Positions 8,748 to 17,383 of a DNA stretch of 64,000 nucleotides are shown here, one piece after another. Source of the DNA: Antrihabitans stalagmiti (GTDB lineage: Bacteria; Actinomycetota; Actinomycetes; Mycobacteriales; Mycobacteriaceae). A program made the translations under genes and the position numbers. The stretch lies in assembly GCF_016482825.1 (NCBI RefSeq), contig NZ_JAEMNV010000003.1:248001-312000 (forward strand), read 5' to 3'. The first letter of the stretch is position 1, and each line of letters opens with the position of its first letter. The notes under the pieces were generated by a model. That model was not told where the DNA came from. It was given only the letters and a program-made list of their open reading frames with translations, and made no database searches.

Positions 8748-9137
8748 TCATTTCGGAGCAGCGATCTTTGCAGGAATGTCGGTATTCTCGTCGGTGTGGT
8801 AGCTCGCGCACACCCGGTGGTAGCCGTCCGCAATCTGCAGGGGAGCGCCCGACACAAGATCGCCGCGGACCAGCAAGATGGGCGAGAGCGATTTGCCATT
8901 GTCGATCTTGTCGAGATCGGCCGCCACGTGCGGATTGTCGCGAGGCAAGAGTGTGAGGCCGGCCGCTCGCAGGATGTCCTTGGCCTTCTTGTGCACGATC
9001 GGTGCGGCACGCAGTTCGTCGGTCAACCGCTGCACGCTCGCTGGATCGGCGAGCAGCGCGAGGTAGTCCGCCGCCGCGGGATAGTCGTGCTCGTCTGGGG
9101 CATCTTTCCACTTCGTCCCGGCCGGATCGGGGGCCAT
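8748..9137 (-). CDS. Small conserved protein with ParB/sulfiredoxin-like motif
   Basis: The 129-residue cytosolic protein has an acidic N-terminus and a central LSPILLVRGDL. It ends with LQIADGYHRVCASYHTDENTDIPAKIA. The pattern 'preferred value, then (D)GYHRxxA' resembles the ParB/Srx nuclease-like fold (GxHRxxA). There is no HTH, so it is not a plasmid or chromosome partition ParB. It precedes the antiporter in the same direction. Function unknown. Confidence 0.7.
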   Translation of the reverse strand: MAPDPAGTKWKDAPDEHDYPAAADYLALLADPASVQRLTDELRAAPIVHKKAKDILRAAGLTLLPRDNPHVAADLDKIDNGKSLSPILLVRGDLVSGAPLQIADGYHRVCASYHTDENTDIPAKIAAPK

Positions 9138-9302
9138 GTGTGCTCCTCGTGTCGAAAGTTCGCAGCGGCTTTCGGTCTACCACGAAGTGGCTGCAGTGCG
9201 CGGTTGCTCGCAGTCGCGTTGATGCCGAACGCGAGGCGACGTGCATAATCGCCACGTGATCCTCTCCGCCGCCGGGCCGCTGTCCGCGATCGGCGTCGGC
9301 TG

Positions 9303-10472
9303 ATGTCACGAGTCGCTGCCATTCGAAATCCGGCCTTCTTCGTCGTCTTCGTCGTCGGGTTCTCGGCGGCGTTGGCGACTCTGTTCGAGTCCTTCACAAA
9401 GGTGTTTTCCGAGGATCTCGCCGTCTACCGTTCGGCCGGCCAAGCGGTTCGGCTCGGCAGCGCGCTGTACGACGCCTCGTTCGGTGCGGAGCTGCCGTTC
9501 ACCTATCCGCCGTTTGCCGCTCTCGTTGCAGTGCCACTCACTCTGGTGCAATGGGGAGCAGCGCAATGGCTTTGGGCTTTCGCGACGATTCTCGTGATGG
9601 CCTGGTGCATCTGGTTGAGCTACGACAGGGTGCCCGTTTTCAAGAAGCATCCGGCGATGTCGCTCGCGGTCGCGATGATCGTGTGGACCGCGTCCGGTCC
9701 CATCGCCGATCACCTCGGCTGGGGCCAGGTCGGCATGATGCTGATGGCGCTGTGCCTGACCGATTTGCTCGCTCGTCCGCGCTGGCTTCCGCAGGGAGTC
9801 TTGATCGGTGTTGCGGCGGCGATCAAACTGGTTCCGGGTCTGCTGCTCGGCTACTTCCTACTCCTTCGCCAGGCGCGACCGTTCATCGCTGGTATCGCAG
9901 GCTTTCTCGGGGCGACGCTGCTTGCTGCGTTGCTCCTGCCCACGCAATCGCGGGTGTTCTTCTTCGATGTCGTGACGTCGCTGTCCGACCGCGTCGCTGT
10001 CGGGAACCCCGCGGTGTACGGAAATCAGTCGGTGCGCGGCGCGATTCTTCGTCTGCTCCCGGCGGGCTGGGCGGATTCGGCATGGCTGATCGCGGTCGTT
10101 CTGACCATCGCGGGTGCGGGCGTGGCAGCGCTGCGGGCCAACCGTGTGCGCGGTGGGTTGGCGGCGTTCACGATCGTCGGGCTTGGCGCGACCCTCATCA
10201 CGCCTGTCGCATGGCCCCACCACTTCGTCTGGCTGATACCTGCGGTGGGGGTGCTGCTGACCCCGATCGGTCGGTCCAACAGGATCCCGGCGACCGCACT
10301 GTTGGCGACCGCGTTTGTCGCGGTCGTCGTCTTGGCGCGGCTTCCGAAAATCGGCTTCGAGATGGACACGCCGATTGTCGCACCGATGTTGGAGAACTCC
10401 CTGCTGCTCGCAGCGATCGTCGTCATCGTCGCTCTAGCGGTGCCCGGCAGGTCGCGTCAGCGATCCAGCTGA
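9303..10472 (+). CDS. GT87 family polyprenol-phosphate-mannose-dependent mannosyltransferase
   Basis: A 389-residue integral membrane protein with about 10-11 helices. The first periplasmic loop holds EDLAVYRSAGQAV and FTYPPFAALVAVP, the usual signature of the GT87 (DUF2029) family (Asp in the first loop, TYPP motif). Mycobacterial members (PimE, Rv2181) add alpha-1,2-mannose to PIMs, LM and LAM. The ATG at 9303 overlaps the stop of a 15-codon frame starting GTG at 9256 (TGATG), suggesting translational coupling, but that mini-ORF has no clear RBS. The 3' end overlaps the convergent TerD-like gene by 16 bp. Confidence 0.88.
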   Translation: MSRVAAIRNPAFFVVFVVGFSAALATLFESFTKVFSEDLAVYRSAGQAVRLGSALYDASFGAELPFTYPPFAALVAVPLTLVQWGAAQWLWAFATILVMAWCIWLSYDRVPVFKKHPAMSLAVAMIVWTASGPIADHLGWGQVGMMLMALCLTDLLARPRWLPQGVLIGVAAAIKLVPGLLLGYFLLLRQARPFIAGIAGFLGATLLAALLLPTQSRVFFFDVVTSLSDRVAVGNPAVYGNQSVRGAILRLLPAGWADSAWLIAVVLTIAGAGVAALRANRVRGGLAAFTIVGLGATLITPVAWPHHFVWLIPAVGVLLTPIGRSNRIPATALLATAFVAVVVLARLPKIGFEMDTPIVAPMLENSLLLAAIVVIVALAVPGRSRQRSS

Positions 10473-12037
10473 CTCAGCACCCTCGCAAGGCGGTTTTCGT
10501 CCGCTGTGACCGAGTCGGGTGTGAATTCCCATTCGTTCTCGGTCCACGGGTCGTACATCCGCAACTGTCCGCTGACCGGGATGTGCTGGCAGTGCCGAGA
10601 CAGGGCGACGAGTTGCTGATCGGTCGATCGCGACTCGTCACCTCCGATGATCACCAGCGACAAACCGAAGGCAGGACCGACGGAAGCGAGGTGGATGATC
10701 TTCGAAATGTCTTCTGCGCCATAGCCTGCCGCAAAGTCGGAGAGGACGACCACCCGTGCGGGCGGCGCGAGATCGGCGAGTCCGTTGGACACCGCCATCT
10801 CCGCCAATTCGACCGCACTCGCAATGGACTCGAGCCGCGCCGAGATGTCCAGATGACTTCGCACGACGCCGGCCGTGATCAGCCGTTCCAGCGGCGCGGT
10901 CACCTTGTCGAGTGATCCGGTCAGGTCGACGACGTCCAGGATCGGAGTCGGAGATTTTGCAGCGAGGAGTCGCAGCACGTACGACGCCACAACCGGTGCC
11001 GCCGCAAGCGGAGTCTCGCTGTCGATCCAGAGTGGACGCTGCAGCGGCAAGCGAACGCAGAAGGGCACCTCCAGCGGTCCGCGGTCGGCTGCCGACAGTG
11101 TGCCGATACGGATGCCGTCACTCGGCTCGGTGTCGGACGACTGAATCAACCAGGCAGGCGAGTCCCACGACGCCAACGGACGCGGTAGTTGCGGATCGAT
11201 CGTCGCGAGCTCACGAATCAGATGATCGGAGTCGTGCTGATAGGTCCGCTGTGCGGTGGTAACGACATCGTCGTGTCGCTTCTGCGCGACTGCCCGAGCC
11301 TCGTTGCCCGCCTGCGAGTTTCGCATCGAGGGGTCTGCGACAGCCGCGGTGAGTTCGTCGTCGAGGCGCTTCGTCGCATAGTCGCGCGCCGACACGAACG
11401 CCGCCGCCGAGCGGGCAGCGTCCTCGAAGATCATCCACATTCGGTCGAAGGACCGCGACCGGTCGAGCGGTTGGATGGACGGTGTCGTCGCGGGCATGGT
11501 CAGCGGCTGAGCTGCAGCTGTCGCAGTGGCGGGCGCAGCCGGCGGCGTCGGGTCGTCGACCTCGACGCCATGGGTGGAAATCAGCTGACCGAGTCCGCCC
11601 GCGTACCCCTGCCCGACCGCACGGACCTTCCAGTCACCTTGCCTGCGATACAGCTCGAAGCAGATGACGGCAGTTTCGCCGCCCCGCAGGGGTATCGCGA
11701 ATTCAACGATGCCGTCGTTCCGCTCGTCTGTCAACGTTGCCGACAGTGCCGTGAACGCCGACTGTTGTGCCGCGGCAGGATCAACGCTGACGAGGCACAG
11801 CACGCCGTGGGAATCTGCTCGAACTTGTTCTAGATCGATTGCGAGACAATCGGATTCGAGCCGCACCCCGCTGGATGCCGGTTGGTTGTAGAAGACGAAC
11901 TCGTCCGACGACATCGCCTGCAGACGGGCATCGACGACGAGTGCCGAGACGTCGAGCGGGGTAGCGCTCGACGCTCGGAAGCGCAGTCGGCGGTGCTGCA
12001 ACGGCGCATTCTGCCCCGGTACCAGAGGTGACGACAC
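10457..12037 (-). CDS. TerD-domain protein with long C-terminal region of unknown fold
   Basis: Residues 1-167 form a TerD domain (DEFVFYNQPASSGVRL, then WKVRAVGQGYAGG), nearly the same unit that heads the proteins at 12075 and 18686. A short Ala/Pro linker leads into a helical region (about 200-280). A C-terminal alpha/beta region follows (about 320-526; GPLEVPFCVRLPLQRPLWID, PARVVVLSDFAAGYG). That region faintly recalls FtsK/HerA-like domains of Ter systems, but I see no Walker A motif, so any ATPase role is doubtful. TerD domains bind Ca2+ and work in membrane-associated stress complexes. It is 37 bp downstream of the double-TerD gene, probably in one operon. Confidence 0.8.
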   Translation of the reverse strand: MSSPLVPGQNAPLQHRRLRFRASSATPLDVSALVVDARLQAMSSDEFVFYNQPASSGVRLESDCLAIDLEQVRADSHGVLCLVSVDPAAAQQSAFTALSATLTDERNDGIVEFAIPLRGGETAVICFELYRRQGDWKVRAVGQGYAGGLGQLISTHGVEVDDPTPPAAPATATAAAQPLTMPATTPSIQPLDRSRSFDRMWMIFEDAARSAAAFVSARDYATKRLDDELTAAVADPSMRNSQAGNEARAVAQKRHDDVVTTAQRTYQHDSDHLIRELATIDPQLPRPLASWDSPAWLIQSSDTEPSDGIRIGTLSAADRGPLEVPFCVRLPLQRPLWIDSETPLAAAPVVASYVLRLLAAKSPTPILDVVDLTGSLDKVTAPLERLITAGVVRSHLDISARLESIASAVELAEMAVSNGLADLAPPARVVVLSDFAAGYGAEDISKIIHLASVGPAFGLSLVIIGGDESRSTDQQLVALSRHCQHIPVSGQLRMYDPWTENEWEFTPDSVTADENRLARVLSQLDR

Positions 12038-12074
12038 AGGTCCGTCCTAGTTGAGAAGTCTTGGTTGTGATGGC

Positions 12075-13433
12075 TTAGTTGCGCTGGATGAATCGGGAGA
12101 GTTGTGGTGCGGCTTCGCCTGGGTGCTTGGCCTGCATCCCCTCGCCGATCGCTTGCAACTTCCATTCGTTGCCCGACCGGTAGACCGTTGCCATCACCAT
12201 TCCGGTGAACGCCATGCCACCTTGCAGCGAGTATCGAGCGAGCTCGGCGTTGGTCGTCGCATCGACGAGCCTGCAGAACGCATTCGACACCTGTTCGAAG
12301 GTGTGACCCTTGTAGGAGGTGACGATGAAGATGATCGTCGAGACGTGCGGCGGAATACGCGTCAGGTCGACCGCGATCACCTCGTCGTCGCCCTCGCCTT
12401 CACCGGTGAGGTTGTCGCCCTGGTGCCGGACGGACCCATCTTTCGACGTCAGCTGGCCGTAGTAGGCGACGTCGACGATGCGGTCCTCGGCGCACAGCAC
12501 GGCCGAGGCATCGAGGTCGATGTCAGGGGTGCGGTTGCCGAACATGCCGCGAGTCTTGACCGGGTCCCAACCGAGGCCCATCCGCAACGTCGTCAGTGCG
12601 ACGCCACCCTCCTTGCGGAGCGTGACCTTCTGGCCCTTCTGCAAGCTGACCGGACGGCCCTTCTGCAGATTCACCTCGCCACCACCGGACGGCGGCTGCG
12701 CCTGCGGTGCCGCATAACCGGCAGGTGCAGGTGTGTACGGCGGTGGGGCCGCGGCGGGCGGGTAGCTGGGCGGCGGATAGTTGGGCGGCGGTGGCGTCTG
12801 CTGATACGGCTGCGGTGGCGGCGGCGCCTGCTGGAACGGCTGCGGTGGGGGCGCTTGCTGGTAAGGCTGCTGCGGAGGCGGCGGCGGGGTGTACGCCGGC
12901 GGTGGTGGTGGGGCAGCCGGTGCCGGAGAGTCGTCGACGGATACGCCATGGTCGGTGACGAGTGCGGCGAAACCGCCCGCGTAGCCCTGACCGACAGCGC
13001 GGACCTTCCACGCACCGCCACGGCGGTAGAGCTCGAGAGCGATCACGATGGACTCGCTGCTCAGACCGTCGATGCGGTACTGGAACAGCTGGTTGCCGGA
13101 GGCGTCGCTCACCGTTGCCGTGGGCGGAGCCGAACGACCGAAGTTGCTCGACGAGTCATCGAGGGTGATGACAGCGCGTATCTGATCGATGTCCGCGGGA
13201 ATCGCATTGAGCGACACCGCAAGTGACGCGGGCTGGCCGGCAGGGCCTGGCTGCAGCCGGACGCCGGGGCCGTTCGGCTGGTTGAAGAAAACGAAGTCGG
13301 CATCCGACCTCACCTTGCCGTTGTCCTTGACCAGCAGTGCGGAAAGATCCGCCGCGACGCTCAGCTGGATGGAGATGACGACATCGTTCACGGCGATGGG
13401 GCCGTTCTGGCCCTTCGCAAGCGCTGCAGACAA
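12075..13433 (-). CDS. Double TerD-domain protein with Pro-rich linker
   Basis: The 452-residue protein has an N-terminal TerD domain (about 1-167) with DADFVFFNQPNGPGV and WKVRAVGQGYAGGFAALVTDHG. A Pro/Gln/Tyr-rich disordered linker follows (about 170-250). A second TerD domain (about 255-445) carries the Ca2+-binding signatures DIDLDASA and GDNLTGEGEGDDEV. The C-terminal domain is closer to canonical TerD/TerZ; the N-terminal one lacks the DxDLDASA acidic motif and is probably a partner-binding version. The RAVGQGYAGGFAALVTDHG stretch is identical in the TerD-vWA protein at 18686, so the N-domains share a recent ancestor. Confidence 0.9.
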   Translation of the reverse strand: MSAALAKGQNGPIAVNDVVISIQLSVAADLSALLVKDNGKVRSDADFVFFNQPNGPGVRLQPGPAGQPASLAVSLNAIPADIDQIRAVITLDDSSSNFGRSAPPTATVSDASGNQLFQYRIDGLSSESIVIALELYRRGGAWKVRAVGQGYAGGFAALVTDHGVSVDDSPAPAAPPPPPAYTPPPPPQQPYQQAPPPQPFQQAPPPPQPYQQTPPPPNYPPPSYPPAAAPPPYTPAPAGYAAPQAQPPSGGGEVNLQKGRPVSLQKGQKVTLRKEGGVALTTLRMGLGWDPVKTRGMFGNRTPDIDLDASAVLCAEDRIVDVAYYGQLTSKDGSVRHQGDNLTGEGEGDDEVIAVDLTRIPPHVSTIIFIVTSYKGHTFEQVSNAFCRLVDATTNAELARYSLQGGMAFTGMVMATVYRSGNEWKLQAIGEGMQAKHPGEAAPQLSRFIQRN

Positions 13434-13618
13434 GACGATTGCCCTTCATGTGTAGGCGGAGCCGTCGAGGGTTTACCAAAGCTTTGCCCGACGCTTCCTA
13501 AACCATGTCCCTATGGGAGCCACTGTACGAGAGCCACCCCTTGGCGGCGAGAGTACGTGGACGAACAGGCGCGTGCCACCGGGTACGTGGCCGCCTGAGC
13601 ATGCATCGGTCAGGCGTG

Positions 13619-15016
13619 TCAGTCGAGGTCCCAGTATTCGTGGGGATGGAAGTAGTTGTTGACTCTCGGTTTTCGGGTCGGGTCGACATGTTTCGGCGGA
13701 ACCCACAGAATCCGGCCGGGATATTTGTGGTCGGGTCCGGCGACGATGGTGTGCCAGTCGGTGTCCTTGAGTCCAGCCAGTGGATGGTGCGCGTCGCAGA
13801 CGAGTGCCAGTTGATCGACGTCGGTGAGCCCGAGTTCGGCCACCCATTCCCGGCAGTGATGACACTGGCAACAGTTGGCTGGTCGCCAACATCCTGGGAA
13901 GGTGCAGCCTTTGTCCCGGGCGTAGCAGACCAGACGTTGATCACCCTGCGCGATGCGTTTCGATCTGCCGAGGTAGATGGGGCGGCCATCATCGTCGAAC
14001 AACGCGAGGTAGTGATGGGCATGTCGTGCCATGCGCAGCACATCCCGGATCGGGAGCAGTGATCCGCCGCCGGTGATCGCAGTCCCGGACGCCTCTTCGG
14101 CTTCTTTGACGGTCATGGTCGCGACGACGGTGACCGGGAGACCGCGGTGCTGACCCAACGTTCCCGACGACAGTGCGTCGCGTAGCACCATTTTCAACCC
14201 GTCGTGTTGACGTTGCCCGACCGACCGTTCGTCACGGTGCACCACCTCGTCGGTCGGTTCCGCATCCACCGTCGAGTCGGCGTCTGCCGGATTCCCCACA
14301 CCGGGTTTTGCGTATTTCGCGAACAGTGCTTCGAGGTAGGACCGCAGTTCCGGGTCGACGCAGAAGCTGCCTTTGGTCATCAGGTCGGTGCCTTGTTTAC
14401 CGAGGATGAAAGTCCGTTTGCGGTCGCGGTCCACCTCGGGTGCGTTGCCGTCGGGATTGAGGTAGGCGAGGATCCGGTTGGCGGCGCGGCGGAGTTGATC
14501 GGGCCGCAGAATCCGGGCTTGCTCGGCCAGTTTCGCTTCGGCCTGCTCGCGGGTCTCGGCATCGACGTAGCTGGGGACCTGGGCGAAGAATTCGCGGATC
14601 ACGGTGATGTGGGCACGGTCGATCGCCCCGTCGCGGTGTTCGGCGGCGGTGTGCGGATACACAGGTTCGAGGGGTGCGCCGGAGAACCCGGTGCGGGGTC
14701 CGAGGTCTTCGGCGATCTTGCGGCGGGCTTTGGCTTCGCCCGGATAGATCCGCAGGGTGTCGGCGAGAACGTCGGCGAGGCGGTAGTCGCCGAGCTCGCC
14801 GGGGATCCATTGTTCCTGCATGTCGGCGATCAGGACGGTTCCGAAACCGGAGAGGGTGCGTGTTCCGGTTTCGAATCGCTGCAGGAGGTCGAGGCGGTCG
14901 CGGTTGTTGGACAGTTCGCCGAATCCGACGTCACGTAACCCGTGGAGAGCTGTTTCGAACGCGACCATCGCAGCCTCGACCGCCGTGGCGGGTTGCGGTG
15001 TCGGGTTCGAAAGCAT
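13619..15016 (-). CDS. DUF222 / 13E12-type HNH endonuclease-like protein
   Basis: This 465-residue protein belongs to the DUF222 + HNH family, the mycobacterial 13E12 repeat proteins. The DUF222 region spans about residues 30-330. The HNH nuclease motif follows: GCTFPGCWRPANCCQCHHCREWVAELGL..DQLALVCDAHH, with Cys pairs and His residues placed to bind zinc. These genes are multi-copy and scattered in actinobacteria, and their role is unclear. It separates the two TerD genes from the AIM24 genes, which suggests later insertion. The ATG is at 15016, and a 46-bp palindromic repeat lies just upstream (15092). Confidence 0.88.
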   Translation of the reverse strand: MLSNPTPQPATAVEAAMVAFETALHGLRDVGFGELSNNRDRLDLLQRFETGTRTLSGFGTVLIADMQEQWIPGELGDYRLADVLADTLRIYPGEAKARRKIAEDLGPRTGFSGAPLEPVYPHTAAEHRDGAIDRAHITVIREFFAQVPSYVDAETREQAEAKLAEQARILRPDQLRRAANRILAYLNPDGNAPEVDRDRKRTFILGKQGTDLMTKGSFCVDPELRSYLEALFAKYAKPGVGNPADADSTVDAEPTDEVVHRDERSVGQRQHDGLKMVLRDALSSGTLGQHRGLPVTVVATMTVKEAEEASGTAITGGGSLLPIRDVLRMARHAHHYLALFDDDGRPIYLGRSKRIAQGDQRLVCYARDKGCTFPGCWRPANCCQCHHCREWVAELGLTDVDQLALVCDAHHPLAGLKDTDWHTIVAGPDHKYPGRILWVPPKHVDPTRKPRVNNYFHPHEYWDLD

Positions 15017-15091
15017 GTGCTAATCGTAGCGGCACCCACCGACACGGTTTCGACGGAAAGTCCCTGCACAACACCACAATTCCACCTACTA

Positions 15092-15137
15092 CTCGTGAGT
15101 CTTTTCGGAGGGCCCGACCTCCGAAAAGACTCACGAG
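15092..15137. repeat. Perfect 20-bp inverted repeat (dispersed palindromic element, copy 1)
   Basis: Arm CTCGTGAGTCTTTTCGGAGG (15092-15111) pairs perfectly with 15118-15137 across the loop GCCCGA. A second, slightly diverged copy is at 36281-36327. Here it lies between divergent genes, not after a stop codon, so it is not simply a terminator. It is probably a REP-like element. Confidence 0.85.
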
Positions 15138-15239
15138 GCGCGGAGCGCCGTGTGCGTCGCGAATCGGTTATTCTTCTCGCGGGTGCGATGTGGCCGGGGG
15201 CCTTGCGCTCCACGGCATCAACCACGTGAGAGAGCTGAT

Positions 15240-15866
15240 ATGGGCCAATTGTTCGAGAAGTCGAAGCGGGTTGTCGAAGCCCAGCTTTCCAACACGACCA
15301 TACGGGCGATCTCCGGCTCGATGGTCGCCTACGAAGGCAACGTCACGTTCAAGTCGGCCGGATTCGGTGGCGGCGCAGGCGTTCTCGCCGGTCTCAAGCA
15401 ACGAGCGACGGGTGAAGCGCTCTCGCTGATGGAGTGCACGGGCAACGGCCGCGTCTTTCTCGCGGTCAACGGGCAATACGTCACGGTCTTGAACTTGAAC
15501 CAGGAGACGCTGCAGGTCGAATCGCGTCAACTGCTCGCAATGAACGGAAATCTGCAGACCAACGTCACGTTCACCGGTCTTCGGGGCGCCGCATCCGGCG
15601 GCCAGGGCCTCTTCACGACGACTGTCACGGGTCATGGCCAGGTCGCGCTGCTGTCGGCGGGCGGACCTCTCATTCACCTCGAAGTTTCACCGCAATATCC
15701 ACTCGTCGTCGACCCGGACGCCTACGTTTGTTCGAAGGGCAACCTGCAGCAGTCGTTCATCACCGATGTGTCGTGGCGAACGGTCGTCGGGCAGGGCAGC
15801 GGTGAAGCCTTCTCGCTCCGGTTCGAAGGCCAGGGGATCGTGTCCATTCAGCCGGCAGAACGGTAA
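15240..15866 (+). CDS. AIM24 family protein (first of three)
   Basis: A 208-residue protein of the AIM24 / DUF124 beta-helix family. Typical pieces are MGQLFEKSKRVVEAQL, a Gly-rich segment KSAGFGGGAGVLAG, GQGLFTTTVTGHGQVAL and PLVVDPDAYVC. The proteins are cytosolic beta-sandwich folds of unknown biochemistry; the yeast namesake works in mitochondrial membrane organisation, and bacterial members often neighbour TerD genes. The ATG at 15240 fits the family N-terminus, with GAGAGAG about six bases upstream. It leads a three-gene operon with 8- and 13-bp gaps. Confidence 0.85.
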   Translation: MGQLFEKSKRVVEAQLSNTTIRAISGSMVAYEGNVTFKSAGFGGGAGVLAGLKQRATGEALSLMECTGNGRVFLAVNGQYVTVLNLNQETLQVESRQLLAMNGNLQTNVTFTGLRGAASGGQGLFTTTVTGHGQVALLSAGGPLIHLEVSPQYPLVVDPDAYVCSKGNLQQSFITDVSWRTVVGQGSGEAFSLRFEGQGIVSIQPAER

Positions 15867-15874
15867 GGACTCCA

Positions 15875-16582
15875 ATGGCTTTCACGAAGGTGAACTCGAA
15901 GGTCGTCAAGGTGCACGTCGGCCAGGCAGGCGGCGTCGTCGCCCGTACCGGCGCGATGCTGTTCTACACCGGCCAGGTCGGCTTCTCGCCACACCAGGTC
16001 CCCGGCGCTGGTCAGATGGGTGGCATGGGCGGAATGGCACGTATGGCCGGCCGCATGATGCAGGGTGAACACGAGCGAACGATGATGGCGCAGGGCAACG
16101 GTGAAGTGCACTACGGCTTCGCCGGTCTCGAGGTGCACGTCGTCGATATTCAGCACGGTGCGTCTCTCAAGGTCGAAGCGTCGCGGCTACTCGCCAACAC
16201 GGCCGGGTTGCAGAGTTCGGTCGTATCGGTGATGAGCCAGGGTGGTGGCGGCGGTGGCCGTGGCGGCGGGCTGATGGGCTCGTTGCGTGGCGCGGCAACC
16301 GGTGCGTTGACAGGTCAGGGCATGTTCACGACTCAGCTCTCCGGCCAGGGCAGTGCGGTGCTACTTGCACACGGTGGTCTGATCGAATTGCAGGTGGGTG
16401 GACCAGCGCCGATCGTCGTCGATCCCCAGGCCTTCATCGCCGCCTACGGCAACGTCCAAACCGAGCTGAAGACGGCCATGAGCTGGCGTGACGCGGTCGG
16501 CCGCGGCGCGGGTGAAGCAATGCAGTTGCAATGTGTCGGCCAGGGCATCGTGTACGTCCAGGCTTCCGAAGAGAAGTTGTGA
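15875..16582 (+). CDS. AIM24 family protein (second of three)
   Basis: 235 residues, same family as its neighbours. The core is TGAMLFYTGQVGFSPHQVPG..GGMGGMARMAGRM, then GQGMFTTQLSGQGSAVLLAHGGLIEL and IVVDPQAFIAAYG. The Met/Gly-rich insertion around 45-70 and the Gly-rich stretch around 125-140 (GGGGGGRGGG) are peculiar to this copy. The three copies differ clearly in sequence, pointing to an old triplication, perhaps forming a hetero-oligomer. Confidence 0.85.
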   Translation: MAFTKVNSKVVKVHVGQAGGVVARTGAMLFYTGQVGFSPHQVPGAGQMGGMGGMARMAGRMMQGEHERTMMAQGNGEVHYGFAGLEVHVVDIQHGASLKVEASRLLANTAGLQSSVVSVMSQGGGGGGRGGGLMGSLRGAATGALTGQGMFTTQLSGQGSAVLLAHGGLIELQVGGPAPIVVDPQAFIAAYGNVQTELKTAMSWRDAVGRGAGEAMQLQCVGQGIVYVQASEEKL

Positions 16583-16595
16583 GCGGAGATTCGAA

Positions 16596-17357
16596 ATGAG
16601 CACACTGCTGAATCCGTCGAATCTCAACGGCGACGACAACATTCCCGACAACAGCTACGCCTACAACATCGACCTGAACTCGCCCTGGTTCATCCGTAAG
16701 GGCGCGATGATCGCCTACTACGGCCAGATGGAGTTCAAGGCACTGACACATGGCCTGCAGGGCGGCCTGTTGAACATGGTGGCGCAACAGTTTTCGGCGC
16801 CGCTGTACACAGGCGACTACGCCGTTGCCGAAGGTTTCGGGAAGCTGATCATCGGCGACCGAGGCTACGACATCAACTCCTACGATCTCGAAGACGGCAA
16901 CCTGACCATCCGTGCGGCGAACCTGCTCGCGTTCCAGCCGGGTCTGTCGCTGAATCAGTCGATCGTGCCGGGCTTCCTCACCCTGATCGGCACCGGCAAG
17001 TTCCTCGCCTCGTCCAACGGGCCCGTGATGTTCGCCGAGCCGCCGCTACGTGTCGATCCTGAGGCACTCGTCGGTTGGGCTGACTGCCCGTCACCGAGCC
17101 ATCACTACGACCACACCTGGATCACCAGCTTCCTCGCGGCGGGCGCGGCGCGCTTCGGCGTCAACTCCGGCGAGGAGCGTCAGTTCGACTTCACCGGCGC
17201 CGGAACGGTTTTGATCCAATCCAGCGAGAAGATCCTCGACGACAGCATGGTCGTACGCACCATCGAACAGCAGATCCACGGCATCACACCGACCGGACTG
17301 CAACGCCTCAACTCCGTCATCGCCGCACAGATGGGGCAGCAACAGCAGCGGTACTGA
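16596..17357 (+). CDS. AIM24 family protein (third of three)
   Basis: 253 residues, more divergent AIM24 member. It starts MSTLLNPSNLNGDDNIPD and contains NSPWFIRKGAMIAYYGQMEF, GFLTLIGTGKFLASSNGPVMF and LRVDPEALVGWADCPSPSHHYDH. It ends with a 45-residue helical Gln-rich tail. The ATG at 16596 is preferred over the longer frame from 16488, which overlaps the preceding gene; AGCGGAG lies upstream. Last gene of the AIM24 operon. Confidence 0.85.
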   Translation: MSTLLNPSNLNGDDNIPDNSYAYNIDLNSPWFIRKGAMIAYYGQMEFKALTHGLQGGLLNMVAQQFSAPLYTGDYAVAEGFGKLIIGDRGYDINSYDLEDGNLTIRAANLLAFQPGLSLNQSIVPGFLTLIGTGKFLASSNGPVMFAEPPLRVDPEALVGWADCPSPSHHYDHTWITSFLAAGAARFGVNSGEERQFDFTGAGTVLIQSSEKILDDSMVVRTIEQQIHGITPTGLQRLNSVIAAQMGQQQQRY

Positions 17358-17383
17358 CGGGGCGAGGCAGAGCTCGCAGGAGT

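Noticed and set aside
9256-9303. Fifteen-codon frame before the GT87 gene as a real peptide
   Set aside because: It overlaps the ATG as TGATG but has no RBS; coupling is possible, a separate gene is not supported.
12700-12940. Repetitive sequence in the double-TerD gene as a possible CRISPR or tandem array
   Set aside because: It codes a Pro/Gln/Tyr-rich linker in frame; units are irregular and there are no spacers.
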